64,000 nucleotides of DNA from Parvularcula sp. BBD 1991-13. GTDB taxonomy: Bacteria; Pseudomonadota; Alphaproteobacteria; Caulobacterales; Parvularculaceae. Each line of letters begins with the position of its first letter. Position 1 is the first letter of the stretch. The position numbers and the translations under genes were made by a program. Below the pieces are notes generated by a model. That model made no database searches. It was not told the origin of the DNA and was given only the letters and a program-made list of their open reading frames with translations. The stretch covers positions 1 through 64,000 of the forward strand of contig LYSZ01000011.1 in assembly GCA_001657385.1 (NCBI GenBank), read 5' to 3'. Below, in pieces: positions 16,078 to 24,497 of the stretch.

Positions 16078-18000
16078 TCAGCCGTCCAGAGGCCAGGCGG
16101 AAAAATTACCATGCGGAATAAAAGTCAAATCGCGTTCAATTTTTTTAATGATTGCCGCATCATGGCATGGCGCTTTTTGAATGCTCAATGAATTTTTATG
16201 AAACTGACAAATCTCTTTATTGAACGGTAAGTTACCGGTGTCGAGAAAGCGTATCGCTCCGTTTTTGTCTCGCGCGGTTATGACAAGGCCTGCATTCTCA
16301 ATATGAGGGCTGAAAGGGACATCCAAATAGCCCAGCCTGATTGCGTCAACGATCGCCCCGCCAAGATCCGTATGCCCCTCGCTTAGCGATAAAACGCGAC
16401 CGACAATGGAATGCGCTTCCTTGTCGATAAGGCTGCGCTCCAGAGCAATCTGAGTTTCATCGACGGTGATGCGTTTGCTTTTGTCGTTTAAGGCGTCTTT
16501 GATTATATGCAACGCCTCGATATTTTCATTCACTGTCGGCACTTCGGTCGCTTCGACCAATGTCTTTGTCATAAGGCGCGTTGCGCCGGACAGTTGGGAA
16601 GAAATTGCAGAGCCTTGAAGCAGGGATTTGGCTTTTTTGAGGTCGGTTGGAAACCCGGCCATGTATTGATGAAAGACAGTGCTAACATGGTAATCGGAAT
16701 AATTCAGTAGACGAAGGTAATGCTCCGCAAGGGCTTTCATCGATTGTATCGCCGCGATGTCTTGCGACCTGTTGCCCTGTTCGGCATATCCAAGCGAAAA
16801 GTGACGACACCCTTGTTCAGCAGCTAACAAGGTCTCGAGGATGCAAACCGATATGGCAATTGACGGCTCGACAAGCGTTCCGGTTAGAGTGCCGAAAAAT
16901 TCTCGATCAATTGGAAATCCGCTTTTCTCATACAAGCCGCACAGCTTATCGACATATCGCCAATTCTTGATCGATGTGACAAGTGACTGCGATTTGAAAT
17001 AAGGTAAGCAGTAGCTGAGCGCGCCGCCTTCAAAAGACGTGCATCCGGAGGCCAGGGACATTTCTGCGAGCAGTCGCGGATCTCTTGTGCTGTGCCTTAC
17101 CTGAAAGGGAACCGTGTCGAAACTCTTGATTATCGAGTTTGTGACCGTCACGCCGTGATTGATCAGGGGAAACCCGTTTAGTTTGGCTTTTTCCACATAA
17201 TTGTTCGTTCGTATCTCCCTCTCTATCGCGCCGTATTCATTGGACCGGGTTAAGCTGTCGATCTGAAATGAAAACACTTCGACATCGGCGCTAAACAGGC
17301 CCTTGAATATCGATAGTTGTTCGTCGACGTCCGCCACGCCGCAACGCGGGTGGAGAATAGGGGCGGCTTTTCTCCTTTGGCTTTTTAGTACGTCGACAAA
17401 CCGTATGTTCAGATTTGATTGGGTTTCAAACGCCTTTTGAAGGCTGGAAGCCTGACGGCCTGTCGGCCAACTTGTTAAAACATTCTCTCTATCCTGATAG
17501 AAAACCTCGTCCGAGAGAAAAGCCAGTCTGGCTGGCGTGCTTTCTATTCGGCGATAGGCGCTTTTGTAATTTGGAAGGGTGTTATGCGTATCTGCCTTTA
17601 TGTATTTTCCGATTGTTTTTCTGACGGTATTCAAGTCGACATAATGAGGGAAGACTTCATCAAAACCGAGCGATTGAATTTCAGATATGATTTCGGCCGG
17701 GTTATCTCTTATTCCCAGATTTCCTCCGATCAGCCAGTATTGGTTATCCGATTTATACTCATGAACGCCTTGTGGAAATTGATTCAGGTAGATTTTTGCA
17801 TGTCCGTCTAGTGAAGACAGCATTATCACCCGACTTAAAGCTGAATAGGTCTTAATGTCGCTGGCGTTTGTTTGGATTCCAAGATATTTGAGTTTGTACC
17901 CCCATGCCGCGATCGCCCGGCGTAAAAGTTGTAAGCCTACGGAATGAGAATCCGAGCCAATTCCAGCTAACAATATATCGTATACAGGACTAACCGGCAT
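16078..18000 (-). CDS. Fused B12-dependent glutamate (methylaspartate) mutase
   Basis: A 640-residue single-chain fusion of the two subunits of coenzyme B12-dependent glutamate mutase, which interconverts L-glutamate and (2S,3S)-3-methylaspartate. Residues 1 to about 140 are the cobalamin-binding small subunit. It has the base-off motif DSHSVG (17-22), with His19 as the cobalt ligand, then LSSLDGH and LIGGNLG. From about 155 onward is the large catalytic (E) subunit: VRHSTRDPRLLAEMSLASGC, TSFEGGALSY, GTLTGTLVEPS and GYAEQGNRSQDIAAIQSM, all GlmE-like. In clostridia these are separate genes. No methylaspartate ammonia-lyase or GlmL-type reactivase is nearby. The gene is AT-richer than its surroundings and sits between tRNA-Tyr and hypC, suggesting transfer. 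ATG 18000 has no strong ribosome-binding site. Confidence 0.9.
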   Translation of the reverse strand: MPVSPVYDILLAGIGSDSHSVGLQLLRRAIAAWGYKLKYLGIQTNASDIKTYSALSRVIMLSSLDGHAKIYLNQFPQGVHEYKSDNQYWLIGGNLGIRDNPAEIISEIQSLGFDEVFPHYVDLNTVRKTIGKYIKADTHNTLPNYKSAYRRIESTPARLAFLSDEVFYQDRENVLTSWPTGRQASSLQKAFETQSNLNIRFVDVLKSQRRKAAPILHPRCGVADVDEQLSIFKGLFSADVEVFSFQIDSLTRSNEYGAIEREIRTNNYVEKAKLNGFPLINHGVTVTNSIIKSFDTVPFQVRHSTRDPRLLAEMSLASGCTSFEGGALSYCLPYFKSQSLVTSIKNWRYVDKLCGLYEKSGFPIDREFFGTLTGTLVEPSIAISVCILETLLAAEQGCRHFSLGYAEQGNRSQDIAAIQSMKALAEHYLRLLNYSDYHVSTVFHQYMAGFPTDLKKAKSLLQGSAISSQLSGATRLMTKTLVEATEVPTVNENIEALHIIKDALNDKSKRITVDETQIALERSLIDKEAHSIVGRVLSLSEGHTDLGGAIVDAIRLGYLDVPFSPHIENAGLVITARDKNGAIRFLDTGNLPFNKEICQFHKNSLSIQKAPCHDAAIIKKIERDLTFIPHGNFSAWPLDG

Positions 18001-18401
18001 GAGCTGTCGCGTGCTGCAAGATCAAGACACGGTCTAAGATTTGACCGAGTTCCCGGATTGCTGGGGAATCACCTGTTTCTGAATGTCGGCAATTGATTTT
18101 TTAGACCTGGGCGGCCTTGAATTGTCTGCTTCGCGGCCGCATTCGGATATTCGTCTCTGGATTGTCTTTTGCGGCTGCGATGTATGCTGAATTTCCCTAG
18201 TATTGTCGGGGCGATATTGTTGCCTGGGCAATAGTATTGTCTGCGAAATGGCGTCGTTTAAAAAAGTATGAGCCGTCAACGCTCTCGAGGTTGATGGTTG
18301 TCTTATCAAACGTCAATAACATCTTTTTATAGGATTTAAAAGGCGAGCATGTTCGATTCAGCAAATCGAGCGCCTCGTCCATGCGGGGCGTGTCGACCGT
18401 T
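18001..18401. other. AT-rich intergenic stretch between hypC and the mutase gene
   Basis: The stretch changes from the high GC of the hydrogenase operon to low GC at about 18355. It holds no clearly supported gene. A Gln/Ser/Arg-rich minus-strand frame (18034-18309, TTG start) and a 61-residue frame (18197-18382) are open but resemble nothing known. The mutase promoter probably lies here. Confidence 0.4.
18197..18382 (-). pseudogene. Possible gene stump at the island junction
   Basis: A 61-residue frame starts at ATG 18382, 19 bases past the hypC stop codon. Its first ten residues (MDEALDLLNR) come from GC-rich DNA of the hydrogenase operon and the rest from AT-rich DNA. This pattern is what one expects if an eighth operon gene was cut by insertion of the mutase segment. 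There is no ribosome-binding site and no family match; coding status is doubtful. Confidence 0.2.
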
Positions 18402-18632
18402 TCATCCGCATGCCTCGTCTACGCCAAGCGCGGCAAGTCGAACTCGCGCCTCCCGCGCGTCGATGACTGTAATCGCGAAGCCGGCATGCGCAATCACGTA
18501 ATCGCCCGGTTCGGCGTCGGGCGTACAGGCGAGACAGATGCGTTGGACGACGCCGGCGAAGGAAACGCGGCCCGCGGGCAGGGCGTCTTCGTTCAGGATT
18601 TCGATAATCTCGCCGGGAACCGCCAGGCACAT
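18402..18632 (-). CDS. hypC: Hydrogenase maturation chaperone HypC
   Basis: A 76-residue HypC/HupF protein beginning MCLAVPGEIIEI, where the N-terminal Cys (Cys2 before Met removal) carries the Fe(CN)2CO precursor and docks with the large-subunit precursor. The conserved central VQRICLACTPDAEPGDYVIAH segment follows. The frame is open to 18665, but the invariant MCLAVPG start fixes ATG 18632. It is the last gene of the hydrogenase operon. Genes hypA, B, D, E and F are not in the window and must be elsewhere. Confidence 0.95.
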   Translation of the reverse strand: MCLAVPGEIIEILNEDALPAGRVSFAGVVQRICLACTPDAEPGDYVIAHAGFAITVIDAREARVRLAALGVDEACG

Positions 18633-18694
18633 GGCGTCTTCTCCTCCTGTTTCAACGCCGCCCACCGCCTGCGGCGCTGTTCGCGCGCAAGGCT

Positions 18695-19183
18695 TCAGGC
18701 GCTTCTTTCCTTAATCTCCTGACGTTCCGCCGCCGCGGCCGCCATGGCTTGCGCGCGCACCCGCGCGACAAGTGCGGGCAGCCTGGCGTGCACGGCCGCC
18801 GACAAACCGTCGCCATGGCCGAAATCCTCCCCTTCCATGGCGTAGACGATCACGTTTTGCGGCGCGGCCGCGAGCGCCCGGGCAAGGGCGAGCGCCTCGG
18901 CGAGACCGAAGCCGTGAGTCGAGGCTGCGGCCCGCGGCGCCGGCGCGGTCTCGTTCATATCGATACGGACGATGCGGCCGGGATTGCCGGCGGGCGCGGC
19001 GGCGTCGATTATCACGGCGGCGGCCGCGCCGCGCCATGCCGCGATGAGGTCCGCCGGGTCGCACCGGCGGGTCTCGGCGCGGATATGCGCGGGCAAAACG
19101 CCGCGCAGCAGATCGACAGCGGCGGGGCCGATGCCGTCATCGCGCCGGAAGCGGTTGCCGACGCCGATCACTTTGACGGTCAT
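18695..19183 (-). CDS. [NiFe]-hydrogenase maturation protease
   Basis: A 162-residue endopeptidase of the HyaD/HybD/HycI family, which clips the C-terminal tail of the large subunit once nickel is in place. It has [14 protein letters not shown] with the nickel-sensing Asp of the DDG motif, the second metal-ligand region around IIDAAAP, and [11 protein letters not shown] with the family His. ATG 19183 overlaps the large-subunit stop (ATGA). It sits directly behind its presumed substrate, whose tail after the C-terminal His is 12 residues. Confidence 0.93.
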   Translation of the reverse strand: MTVKVIGVGNRFRRDDGIGPAAVDLLRGVLPAHIRAETRRCDPADLIAAWRGAAAAVIIDAAAPAGNPGRIVRIDMNETAPAPRAAASTHGFGLAEALALARALAAAPQNVIVYAMEGEDFGHGDGLSAAVHARLPALVARVRAQAMAAAAAERQEIKERSA

Positions 19184-20478
19184 CGGTCGGTCTCCCGGAT
19201 CACGTCGAGTTTCAGAAAGTGCGCGGCGCAGGAGATGCACGGATCATAGTTGCGGATCGTCTGTTCGCAGCGCCATTGCAGGTCTTCGTCCGGCAGATCG
19301 ATGAAGCGCTGGGCGACGGTCTTCAGATCGTCTTCGATGGTCTTCTGGTTTTGAGACGTAGGCGGAACAATGCGGGCAGAGGCGATGCGCCCGTCGCCGC
19401 CGAGGGCGTAACGGTGATAAAGCAGGCCCCGCGGCGCTTCCGTCGCGGCGCACCCAACCGCTGCGCGAGGCTCGACAGCGAGGTGCGGCGGGTCGGGCTC
19501 CTCATAGGCGTCGATCAGGCGAAGCGCTTCCTCCAGAGCGAACAGGACTTCGACGCCGCGCACGAGAATGCTTTTGAAGGGATTCCTGCACGGAACGTCG
19601 AGCCCCGCGGCGTCCGCCGCCTCCAGCGCGCCCGGCGTCAGCCGGTGGCGGTTCAGGTTAAAACGCGCCATGGGGCCGACGACATAGCCGCCCCTGCCCC
19701 TGATCGCCGAATGCAGCGCCGTGGAGTGCGGTTCGTGCGTTTCCTCGAAATGCGCGTCGTATTCGTCCGCATCGATATCGAGACCGCGGCTGGAGACGAT
19801 GCGGCCCTCATTCATCGGATACTCGCGCTCGTGCCGGAGAGCGACGAATTCGTGGTCGATCTCCACATCCGGAAAGGGAAGGCGAGCCGCCCAGTCGATC
19901 ATCGCGCGCATGTCGTCGCGGGCGCGCTCCAGAGGCGCGCGCAGCGTTTCGAGCGTCGCCTTGCGGGGGACGCTGTAGAAACCGCCGAGGCGGACATTGA
20001 CCGGATGGATCTCACGCCCGCCGACGAGCGAGACGATGTCGTTGCCGGCCTTTTTGATCGCCAGTCCCGTCTCGACGACGCCCCGGTGCTCGCGGGCCAT
20101 GCTCACCGCGTCCTCGAAACCGAGGAAGTCGGGAGCGTGCAGCATGAAGATATGCAGCGCGTGGCTCTCGATCCACTCGCCGCAGTAAAGCAGACGGCGC
20201 AAGGCGCGCAGCGGTCCGTCAACCCGGACGCCCGCGGCGCGCTCCATCGCATGCACGGCGCTCATCTGATAGGCGACGGGGCAGATGCCGCATATCCGCG
20301 CGGTGATGTCGGACGCTTCGGCCCAGTCCCGGCCGACAAGGAGCTGTTCGAAAAAGCGCGGCGGCTCGAAAATCTTCAGCCTGGCGCCGGTCACGGCGCC
20401 GTCGCGGATCGTCAGCGACAACGCGCTCTCGCCTTCGACGCGGGCGAGATAGTCGACCTTGATCGTTCTAGTCGGCAT
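19180..20478 (-). CDS. hydA: [NiFe]-hydrogenase large (alpha) subunit, group 3b type
   Basis: A 432-residue catalytic subunit. The N-terminal nickel ligands are Cys63 and Cys66 in [14 protein letters not shown]. The C-terminal ligands are Cys414 and Cys417 in DPCISCAAH, with the cleavage point after His420, leaving [12 protein letters not shown] to be removed by the neighbouring protease. All four ligands are present, so the enzyme should be active. The short length, the partner genes and the [12 protein letters not shown] opening place it with NAD(P)-linked cytoplasmic group 3b enzymes (sulfhydrogenase type). The start at ATG 20478 overlaps the small-subunit stop by 11 bases. Confidence 0.95.
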   Translation of the reverse strand: MPTRTIKVDYLARVEGESALSLTIRDGAVTGARLKIFEPPRFFEQLLVGRDWAEASDITARICGICPVAYQMSAVHAMERAAGVRVDGPLRALRRLLYCGEWIESHALHIFMLHAPDFLGFEDAVSMAREHRGVVETGLAIKKAGNDIVSLVGGREIHPVNVRLGGFYSVPRKATLETLRAPLERARDDMRAMIDWAARLPFPDVEIDHEFVALRHEREYPMNEGRIVSSRGLDIDADEYDAHFEETHEPHSTALHSAIRGRGGYVVGPMARFNLNRHRLTPGALEAADAAGLDVPCRNPFKSILVRGVEVLFALEEALRLIDAYEEPDPPHLAVEPRAAVGCAATEAPRGLLYHRYALGGDGRIASARIVPPTSQNQKTIEDDLKTVAQRFIDLPDEDLQWRCEQTIRNYDPCISCAAHFLKLDVIRETDR

Positions 20479-21247
20479 GGGCGTCGGCCTCCGCCTTGAA
20501 CGCGGGCGCGGCGGCGTTGAAAGACCGGAAAGCGTCATGGATGCGCCGCCGGCTGACGCCAAGATCCGCCCACTGACGGGCGAGCGCCGCCGTGTTCGGC
20601 TGCTCCATCGGTCCGTAGCAGCCATAGCAGCCGCGCCTGTATGCCGGGCAGATCGCGCCGCAGCCGGCTTGCGTGACCGGTCCCATGCACGGCTCGCTCC
20701 CGGCGGCCATGACGCAGACGACCCCGCGCGCCTTGCATTCGAGGCAGACGCTGTGGGTCGGGATCGCGGGGCGCCGCTCGACGAGAAAGGCGGAAATCAC
20801 CTCCAGCAATTGCCGCTTGTTGATCGGACAGCCGCGCAGTTCGAAATCGACGTCGATGTGATCGGCGATGGGCGTCGAGGCCGCGAGCGCGTCGATATAT
20901 TGCGGCTGCGCATAGACCGCGGCGGCGAAGGCGGCGACGTCCCGCCCGTTCCGGAGCGCCTGGATTCCCCCCGCCGCGGCGCAGGCGCCGATCGTGACGA
21001 CGCGCTTCGACTGTTTTCGAACCTCAAGAATGCGCGCCCTGTCCGCCTCGGTCGCGATCGAGCCCTCGACAAGGGAAAGGTCATAGGGCCCAGGCGCGGA
21101 GGCGCGGGTCGCTTCGGGGAAATGCGCGATCTCCACGGCGTCGGCGACGGCGAGGAATTCGTCCTCGCAGTCGAGCAGGCTGAGCTGGCACCCGTCGCAG
21201 GATGCGAATTTCCAGACGGCGAGTTTGGCTTTTCCGGTTTCTTCCAT
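20468..21247 (-). CDS. hydD: [NiFe]-hydrogenase small (delta) subunit
   Basis: A 259-residue electron-transfer subunit without a Tat signal, hence cytoplasmic. The proximal 4Fe-4S cluster ligands begin with Cys17 and Cys20 (ASCDGCQ), continue with [15 protein letters not shown] and RGCPINK, and further clusters are bound by [31 protein letters not shown]. It passes electrons between the NiFe site of HydA and the gamma/beta module. It is one base from the gamma gene and overlaps hydA. Confidence 0.95.
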   Translation of the reverse strand: MEETGKAKLAVWKFASCDGCQLSLLDCEDEFLAVADAVEIAHFPEATRASAPGPYDLSLVEGSIATEADRARILEVRKQSKRVVTIGACAAAGGIQALRNGRDVAAFAAAVYAQPQYIDALAASTPIADHIDVDFELRGCPINKRQLLEVISAFLVERRPAIPTHSVCLECKARGVVCVMAAGSEPCMGPVTQAGCGAICPAYRRGCYGCYGPMEQPNTAALARQWADLGVSRRRIHDAFRSFNAAAPAFKAEADAHAD

Positions 21248-21248
21248 G

Positions 21249-22085
21249 TCAGATCTCCCGCACGAAAAGCCTCGGGCGAATGGCGTCGAAACGAAACACC
21301 GGGCCGGTCTTGCAGACGAAATCCGCGCCGAACTGGCAATGCCCGCAATGGCCGGTGGCGCATTTCATGTTGCGCTCCAGGGAAAGCCAGATGCGGCTGG
21401 CGGGCAGGCCCAGATCGACAAGCGCGTCGGCGGAAAACCGCATCATGACCTCCGGTCCGCAGATGAACGCGACGGCGTTCCCCGGGTCGAAGGATGCGCG
21501 CGGCGCGAGGGCCGTTACCAGCCCCACGTCGCCGGTCCAGGACGGCGCGGCGGCGTCCACCGTGGTCAGCACCTGCACGCCCCGGTCCGCCCATTCGGCG
21601 ATCTCGTCGCGGTAGAGAATGAGATCGGGGCTTCTTGCGCCGTAGATGAGGAAGATCCGCTTGACGGCGCGGGGCGGGCGCATCGCCGCGAGGATCGCCG
21701 GGCGCAGCGGCGCAAGGCCGAGCCCGCCCGCCATGATCACCAGGTCGCGCCCGTGGGCTTCTTCCATCGGCCATCCGCGTCCGAACGGTCCGCGCAGGCC
21801 GAGGGCGCCGCCCGGACCGAGCGAGGCGAGCGCGGCCGACGTCGCGCCGGCCGCGCGTATCGTATGGGTGATGCGATCAGAACACTGAGGGTCGCCGGAA
21901 AAGCTGATCGCCGCCTCGCCGACGCCGAATGCGTAGAGCATGGCGAACTGGCCGGGCTCGAAGGAAAGGCGTGCGGCCTCCTTTTCAAGTGCGAGGTCCA
22001 GGCTGACGACGTCCGCCATTTCCTTGCGCGCATGCATGACGCGGGCGACAAGGGGGACCCGGGGATCGTCGCCGGCCGCCGTCAC
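21249..22085 (-). CDS. hydG: Hydrogenase gamma subunit, FAD/NAD(P)-binding
   Basis: A 278-residue ferredoxin-reductase-like subunit that exchanges electrons between NAD(P)H and the hydrogenase. An FAD domain covers about residues 1-100 and the NAD-binding half starts at [13 protein letters not shown] with the pyridine-nucleotide loop. A C-terminal 2Fe-2S site is formed by [19 protein letters not shown]. The start is taken as GTG 22085, which overlaps the upstream stop as GTGA; the longer ATG frame (22127) would intrude into the cNMP gene. Confidence 0.93.
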   Translation of the reverse strand: MTAAGDDPRVPLVARVMHARKEMADVVSLDLALEKEAARLSFEPGQFAMLYAFGVGEAAISFSGDPQCSDRITHTIRAAGATSAALASLGPGGALGLRGPFGRGWPMEEAHGRDLVIMAGGLGLAPLRPAILAAMRPPRAVKRIFLIYGARSPDLILYRDEIAEWADRGVQVLTTVDAAAPSWTGDVGLVTALAPRASFDPGNAVAFICGPEVMMRFSADALVDLGLPASRIWLSLERNMKCATGHCGHCQFGADFVCKTGPVFRFDAIRPRLFVREI

Positions 22086-22543
22086 GCCGGTTTGCCGTAA
22101 AGGTCGAGGGCCTGAAGGCGGGCGCATTTCATCCGTTCAATGAGCGCGGGCGTGAAGCGTTGCAACAGCGCGTAACCGAGCGCCGGATCGGCGTCGCATT
22201 TCGCGCGCAGGCAACGGGCGTCGAAGGCGATGGTTTTCACGTCCGTGACCGCGAGCGCGTCGAAACTGGAGCGGTAGGGCGGCGCGAGCCACGACACGCC
22301 GACGAAATCGCGCCGGTGCAGGGTCTGGAACGTCGCCGGTCCGCGGTCGGGCGCGGCGGTCTGGAGAGCCACGGCGCCGTCGCGGATGAGATAAAAATAC
22401 CGCTGATCGTCGCCCTCGCCATAGATCTTCGCGCCGGCGTCGAACGCCGCTTCCCTGCCGCATTCCGCGATCGTTCGAAGGTGTTCCTCGGCGAGGCCGG
22501 CGAGGATCGGATGATCGCGGATGAGATCGACGACGGCGCTCAT
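22082..22543 (-). CDS. Cyclic-nucleotide-binding domain protein inside the hydrogenase operon
   Basis: A 153-residue protein that is almost entirely one CRP-like cNMP-binding domain: HPILAGLAEEHLRTIAECG, then AKIYGEGDDQRYFYLIRDGAVAL and a roll ending in DVKTIAFDARCL. There is no C-terminal helix-turn-helix, so it is not a DNA-binding CRP/FNR. It overlaps both neighbours by ATGA/GTGA, so it is translated in step with the structural subunits and probably binds them or senses a nucleotide for them. Similar stand-alone cNMP proteins occur beside some group 3b operons (recalled). Ligand unknown. Confidence 0.88.
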   Translation of the reverse strand: MSAVVDLIRDHPILAGLAEEHLRTIAECGREAAFDAGAKIYGEGDDQRYFYLIRDGAVALQTAAPDRGPATFQTLHRRDFVGVSWLAPPYRSSFDALAVTDVKTIAFDARCLRAKCDADPALGYALLQRFTPALIERMKCARLQALDLYGKPA

Positions 22544-23676
22544 GTCCGGTCCTCCGGGGGCGCGCCAACCGCTGCGGCTTCCTCGGTGATGTCGATGCCG
22601 ACCGGGCACCAGGCGATGCAGCGGCCGCATCCGACGCACCCGGACGTTCCGAACTGGTCATGCCAGCTTGAGAGCTTGTGCGTCATCCACTGGCGATAGC
22701 GCGCGGCCGTCGTCTCGCGCACCTGTCCGCCGCCAAGCTCGGAGAAGCGGCCGGTAAAGCACGAATCCCAGACCTCGACGCGCTCGGCTTCGTTGCCGGA
22801 AAGGCTCGTGTGATCCTCGACGGTGGCGCAGAAACAGGTCGGACAGACCTGCGTGCAGGCGCCGCAGGCGAGGCAGCGCTCGGCGATGCGGTCCCAGCCG
22901 CGATCCTGCGGGCGGTCGGCGAGGCGCTGCTTCAGGCCGTCCGTGTCCAGCGTTCGGCCCATCCGCTCCCGGGCGCCGTCGATGACGGCGGACGCCGCCG
23001 CCAGATCGGCTTGCCGCGCCTTTCGCGTCGGCAGCGCGGCGAGCACGCCGACCCCGGCGTCCGAACCCGCCTCGACCATGAAGCGATGACCGTTCGCGTC
23101 GATGATTTCCGTCAACGCCAGGTCGAAGCCGGCCTGCGCTTTCGGTCCGGTTTTCATGGAGACGCAAAAACACCCGCCCGCGGGCGATCCGCAATTGACG
23201 GCGACAAGGAGCGCGTTCGCCCGCCGCGCGGCGTAGGCCTTGTCCGGATGCGGCCCCGCGAGCAGCGCGTCGTCCAGCGCGGCGACGGCGGCAAGCTCGC
23301 AGGCGCGCACGCCGAGAAAGGCGAGCTTCGCCGCGTCGGCGTCGTCCCGCACGATCTCGAACGATCCGTTCGTGCGTTTCGCGCGCCACAACGTGCGGCG
23401 CGGCGGGCGCAGCCAGCGTTTCCACGAGTCAGGGCCGACCGCATAGCCGAAAAGAGCCTTGTCCGCGCGCGGCCTCAGCCTGTAACGGCCCGCCGCCTGT
23501 TCGTCGCCCCAACCGGCGGGGAGGTCTTTTTCCCCGGCGATCTCGGCATAGACGATCGCGCCGTCGCGGCGGGTCGGGCCGATCACGCGCCGCCCGTCGG
23601 CGGCGAGCCGGTCGATCAGCGCGCCGAAGGCGTCGCGCTCCAGCACGCGCGGGGCGATTCTGGTCTGGCGCAGCAT
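22540..23676 (-). CDS. hydB: Hydrogenase beta subunit, 4Fe-4S dicluster protein
   Basis: A 378-residue iron-sulphur subunit related to anaerobic sulphite reductase subunit A. The C-terminal third carries two 4Fe-4S motifs, CLACGACTQVCPTCFC and CVGCGRCIAWCPVG. The middle has VRACELAA and NCGSPAGGCFC, family features near the flavin-subunit interface. It is first in the operon (beta, cNMP, gamma, delta, alpha, protease, hypC). ATG 23676 lacks a strong ribosome-binding site. An FNR/FixK-like box is centred 40 bases upstream. Confidence 0.94.
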   Translation of the reverse strand: MLRQTRIAPRVLERDAFGALIDRLAADGRRVIGPTRRDGAIVYAEIAGEKDLPAGWGDEQAAGRYRLRPRADKALFGYAVGPDSWKRWLRPPRRTLWRAKRTNGSFEIVRDDADAAKLAFLGVRACELAAVAALDDALLAGPHPDKAYAARRANALLVAVNCGSPAGGCFCVSMKTGPKAQAGFDLALTEIIDANGHRFMVEAGSDAGVGVLAALPTRKARQADLAAASAVIDGARERMGRTLDTDGLKQRLADRPQDRGWDRIAERCLACGACTQVCPTCFCATVEDHTSLSGNEAERVEVWDSCFTGRFSELGGGQVRETTAARYRQWMTHKLSSWHDQFGTSGCVGCGRCIAWCPVGIDITEEAAAVGAPPEDRT

Positions 23677-23709
23677 GGCGCCATTCTAGCCCGTCTTCGC
23701 CGGTTTTGA

Positions 23710-23723
23710 TTGATCTATGTCAT
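23710..23723. promoter_or_regulatory. FNR/FixK-like box upstream of the hydrogenase operon
   Basis: TTGATCTATGTCAT on the plus strand reads ATGACATAGATCAA on the operon strand. Compared with the TTGA(T/C)-N4-(A/G)TCAA consensus it matches nine of ten defined positions. Its centre is about 40 bases before the hydB start codon. Oxygen-responsive activation of a hydrogenase would make physiological sense; the short distance to the ATG implies a very short leader or a different start. Confidence 0.5.
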
Positions 23724-23842
23724 GGCCCGTCCGGCGCATGGCCCTGCGGGCGGGAGGGTCCGGACGCGCGCGCGCCTTTGGTCCCGGAGATAAAGCGCGA
23801 TAGTGTGATCGACGCCAGCGAAGCAATCAAGGATGGCGCGAT

Positions 23843-24445
23843 ATGGGCAGGTTTTTCAAGGAGTTTCGCGAAAGACTCGATCTCTTCGAGGATGATTTCG
23901 CCGGCGCCGTCGAGCGCCGCCGCGTTATGCTGCGCTACCGGCTGGAGCGGGGGCGCGCATTCTTTGAAGACGCGACGGTGAAGGCGCAGCGGCAAGCGAG
24001 AAAATCGACCGTCGCCTCGCTGGGCCAGACCTATCTAAGAAACCTGGTCGCGGCGCCGTTTATCTACGGGCTCATCTTCCCGCTTGCGGCGCTCGATCTT
24101 TTTGCGACGGTTTACCAGGCCGTCGCGTTCCGGCTATGGGACATTCCCCGCGTTTCAAGGCGCGATTACGTCATTCTCGACCGCCATCGGCTCGCCTATC
24201 TGAACTGGGTCCGAAAGCTGAACTGCCTCTACTGCGGCTATGCGAACGGCGTCCTCGCCTATGTGACGCAGATCGCAAGGCGTACGGAACAATACTGGTG
24301 TCCCATCAAACACGCCGTGCGCATCCGCAATGTCGACAGACGATATCTCGACTTCGCCGATTACGGCGACGCCGACAATATCGAAGAAGAGTTCCGGCGT
24401 CAGCGCGCCGCGCTGCGCAAGAACGACGAGGCGAGTCGCCGCTGA
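23843..24445 (+). CDS. Conserved hypothetical membrane-associated protein
   Basis: A 200-residue protein with one or two hydrophobic segments at about 66-95 (YLRNLVAAPFIYGLIFPLAALDLFATVYQAV), split here into two helices. A central conserved block, DYVILDRHRLAYLNW then KLNCLYCGYANGVL, ends with RTEQYWCPIKHA. The CxxC plus a later Cys and His suggest a metal or Fe-S site. The segment is familiar from uncharacterised proteobacterial proteins, but I know no function. ATG 23843 follows AAGGA. Confidence 0.72.
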   Translation: MGRFFKEFRERLDLFEDDFAGAVERRRVMLRYRLERGRAFFEDATVKAQRQARKSTVASLGQTYLRNLVAAPFIYGLIFPLAALDLFATVYQAVAFRLWDIPRVSRRDYVILDRHRLAYLNWVRKLNCLYCGYANGVLAYVTQIARRTEQYWCPIKHAVRIRNVDRRYLDFADYGDADNIEEEFRRQRAALRKNDEASRR

Positions 24446-24497
24446 GGGGGATCGCCGGTTGACGGTTTCCGCCTGTCAGCCGGGGCCGCAACGCGCA

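Noticed and set aside
18034-18309. 91-codon minus-strand frame upstream of the mutase gene
   Set aside because: TTG start, no ribosome-binding site, Gln/Ser/Arg-rich low-complexity product without family likeness.
15703-18400. Integration site repeat between tRNA-Tyr and the far end of the mutase segment
   Set aside because: I looked for a second copy of the tRNA 3' end near 18.0-18.4 kb and saw none; no integrase is present. The tRNA may be only a coincidental neighbour.
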